Source: Caulobacterales bacterium RIFOXYB1_FULL_67_16 (lineage in GTDB: Bacteria > Pseudomonadota > Alphaproteobacteria > Caulobacterales > Caulobacteraceae). Taken from it: a stretch of 6,381 bases of DNA. Location of the stretch: positions 1 to 6,381 of the forward strand of contig MGLN01000106.1 in assembly GCA_001796045.1 (NCBI GenBank). The letters are read 5' to 3'. Each line of letters starts with the position of its first letter. Position 1 is the first letter of the stretch. The notes beneath the pieces are model-generated. The model saw nothing but the letters and a program-made list of their open reading frames with translations. It made no database searches and was not told the origin of the DNA. Of this stretch, positions 6,082-6,381 are shown one piece after another. A program made the position numbers and the translations under genes.

Positions 6082-6306
6082 TCAGGCGATGATGTCGGGG
6101 AGGATCTGGTCTTCGATCTTCACGATCTCGTCCTTCAGCGCCAACTTCTTGCGCTTCAGGCGAGCGATCAGCAACTGGTCGGGAATGGCGACCTCCGACA
6201 GGGCTTCGATGGAGGCCGACAGGTCGGCGTGCTCCTGGCGCAATTCATTGAGGCGGGCGTGAAGGGCCGCTTCTTCTTCGCTTACGGGCGGTGTGTCGTC
6301 ATTCAT
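6082..6306 (-). CDS. YdcH family small protein (DUF465)
   Basis: A 74-residue cytoplasmic protein. After a short acidic N-terminus (MNDDTPPVSEEEA) it is nearly all predicted helix: residues about 10-42 form one helix with heptad-like hydrophobic spacing (LHARLNELRQEHADLSASIE), and residues about 46-70 form a second containing LIARLKRKKLALKDEI, the conserved core of DUF465/YdcH. Such proteins are widespread in proteobacteria and probably form a helical hairpin or coiled coil; no function is established. Length is normal for the family. The ATG at 6306 is preceded by a modest purine-rich GGGGA eight bases upstream. It may be transcribed alone or ahead of the peptidase gene; the 147-base gap argues against tight coupling. 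Confidence 0.88.
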   Translation of the reverse strand: MNDDTPPVSEEEAALHARLNELRQEHADLSASIEALSEVAIPDQLLIARLKRKKLALKDEIVKIEDQILPDIIA

Positions 6307-6381
6307 GGTCCGGTCCCCGGCGCGCTTATAACCATCCGGCCTTCACGCCGGAAGAGCGTCCGCAAGGCGGGTCAGGGCGGG
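6307..6381. other. Upstream region of the YdcH-like gene with weak promoter and hairpin
   Basis: No coding feature on the minus strand is recognisable in these 75 bases. On the minus strand, TATAAG (6330-6325) is the only AT-rich -10-like element and lies about 18 bases from the ATG at 6306; no good -35 is visible at normal spacing. A six-base-pair inverted repeat (TCCGGC 6335-6340, GCCGGA 6347-6352, six-base loop) lies immediately upstream and could be an operator or part of a terminator for a gene beyond the edge. Both assignments are weak. Confidence 0.3.

Noticed and set aside
1..6381. CRISPR arrays, transposases, tRNA/rRNA genes, defence or phage modules
   Set aside because: No regularly spaced direct repeats, terminal inverted repeats with transposase, tRNA-like cloverleaf or defence-family motifs were seen on either strand.

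Overview
This is an ordinary, gene-dense piece of a high-GC alphaproteobacterial chromosome, most likely from the Caulobacterales (Brevundimonas or Caulobacter type). The strongest taxonomic clue is the truncated gene at the left edge. Its product closely matches, from memory, the C-terminal half of MipZ, the ParA-type ATPase that positions FtsZ in Caulobacter and other Min-less alphaproteobacteria. Very long open frames on the wrong strand, G/C-ending codons and short intergenic gaps also fit. The genus call is inference.

Layout, left to right. Plus strand, 1-947: the 3' part of mipZ, then 16 bases later a small membrane protein with a C-terminal J domain (HPD motif). These converge with a minus-strand block across a 21-base gap that holds a GC-rich inverted repeat. 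Minus strand, read right to left: a YdcH/DUF465 small helical protein (6082-6306); a membrane-anchored or exported M23 (LytM-type) peptidase with all metal ligands (5302-5934); a secreted CocE/NonD-type alpha/beta hydrolase (X-Pro dipeptidyl-peptidase/cocaine esterase family) with a visible Ser-Asp-His triad (3350-5236); a terminator-like hairpin (3312-3339); then an ABC exporter pair, ATPase (2324-3274) and NatB-like permease (969-2327), joined by a 4-base ATGA overlap.

Working together: the ABC ATPase and permease clearly form one exporter. The M23 peptidase and the hydrolase are both envelope-directed and lie 65 bases apart on the same strand, so they may be co-transcribed, but no shared pathway is evident. 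The MipZ/J-protein pair may be a small operon. No RNA genes, mobile elements, CRISPR arrays or att sites were seen. No stretch above 150 bases lacks a gene; the largest gap is 5935-6081.

I found no convincing undescribed system. The points most worth a second look are the cysteines flanking the catalytic Ser and His of the hydrolase, the J-domain membrane protein beside mipZ, and a possible promoter embedded in a terminator hairpin upstream of the ABC operon.
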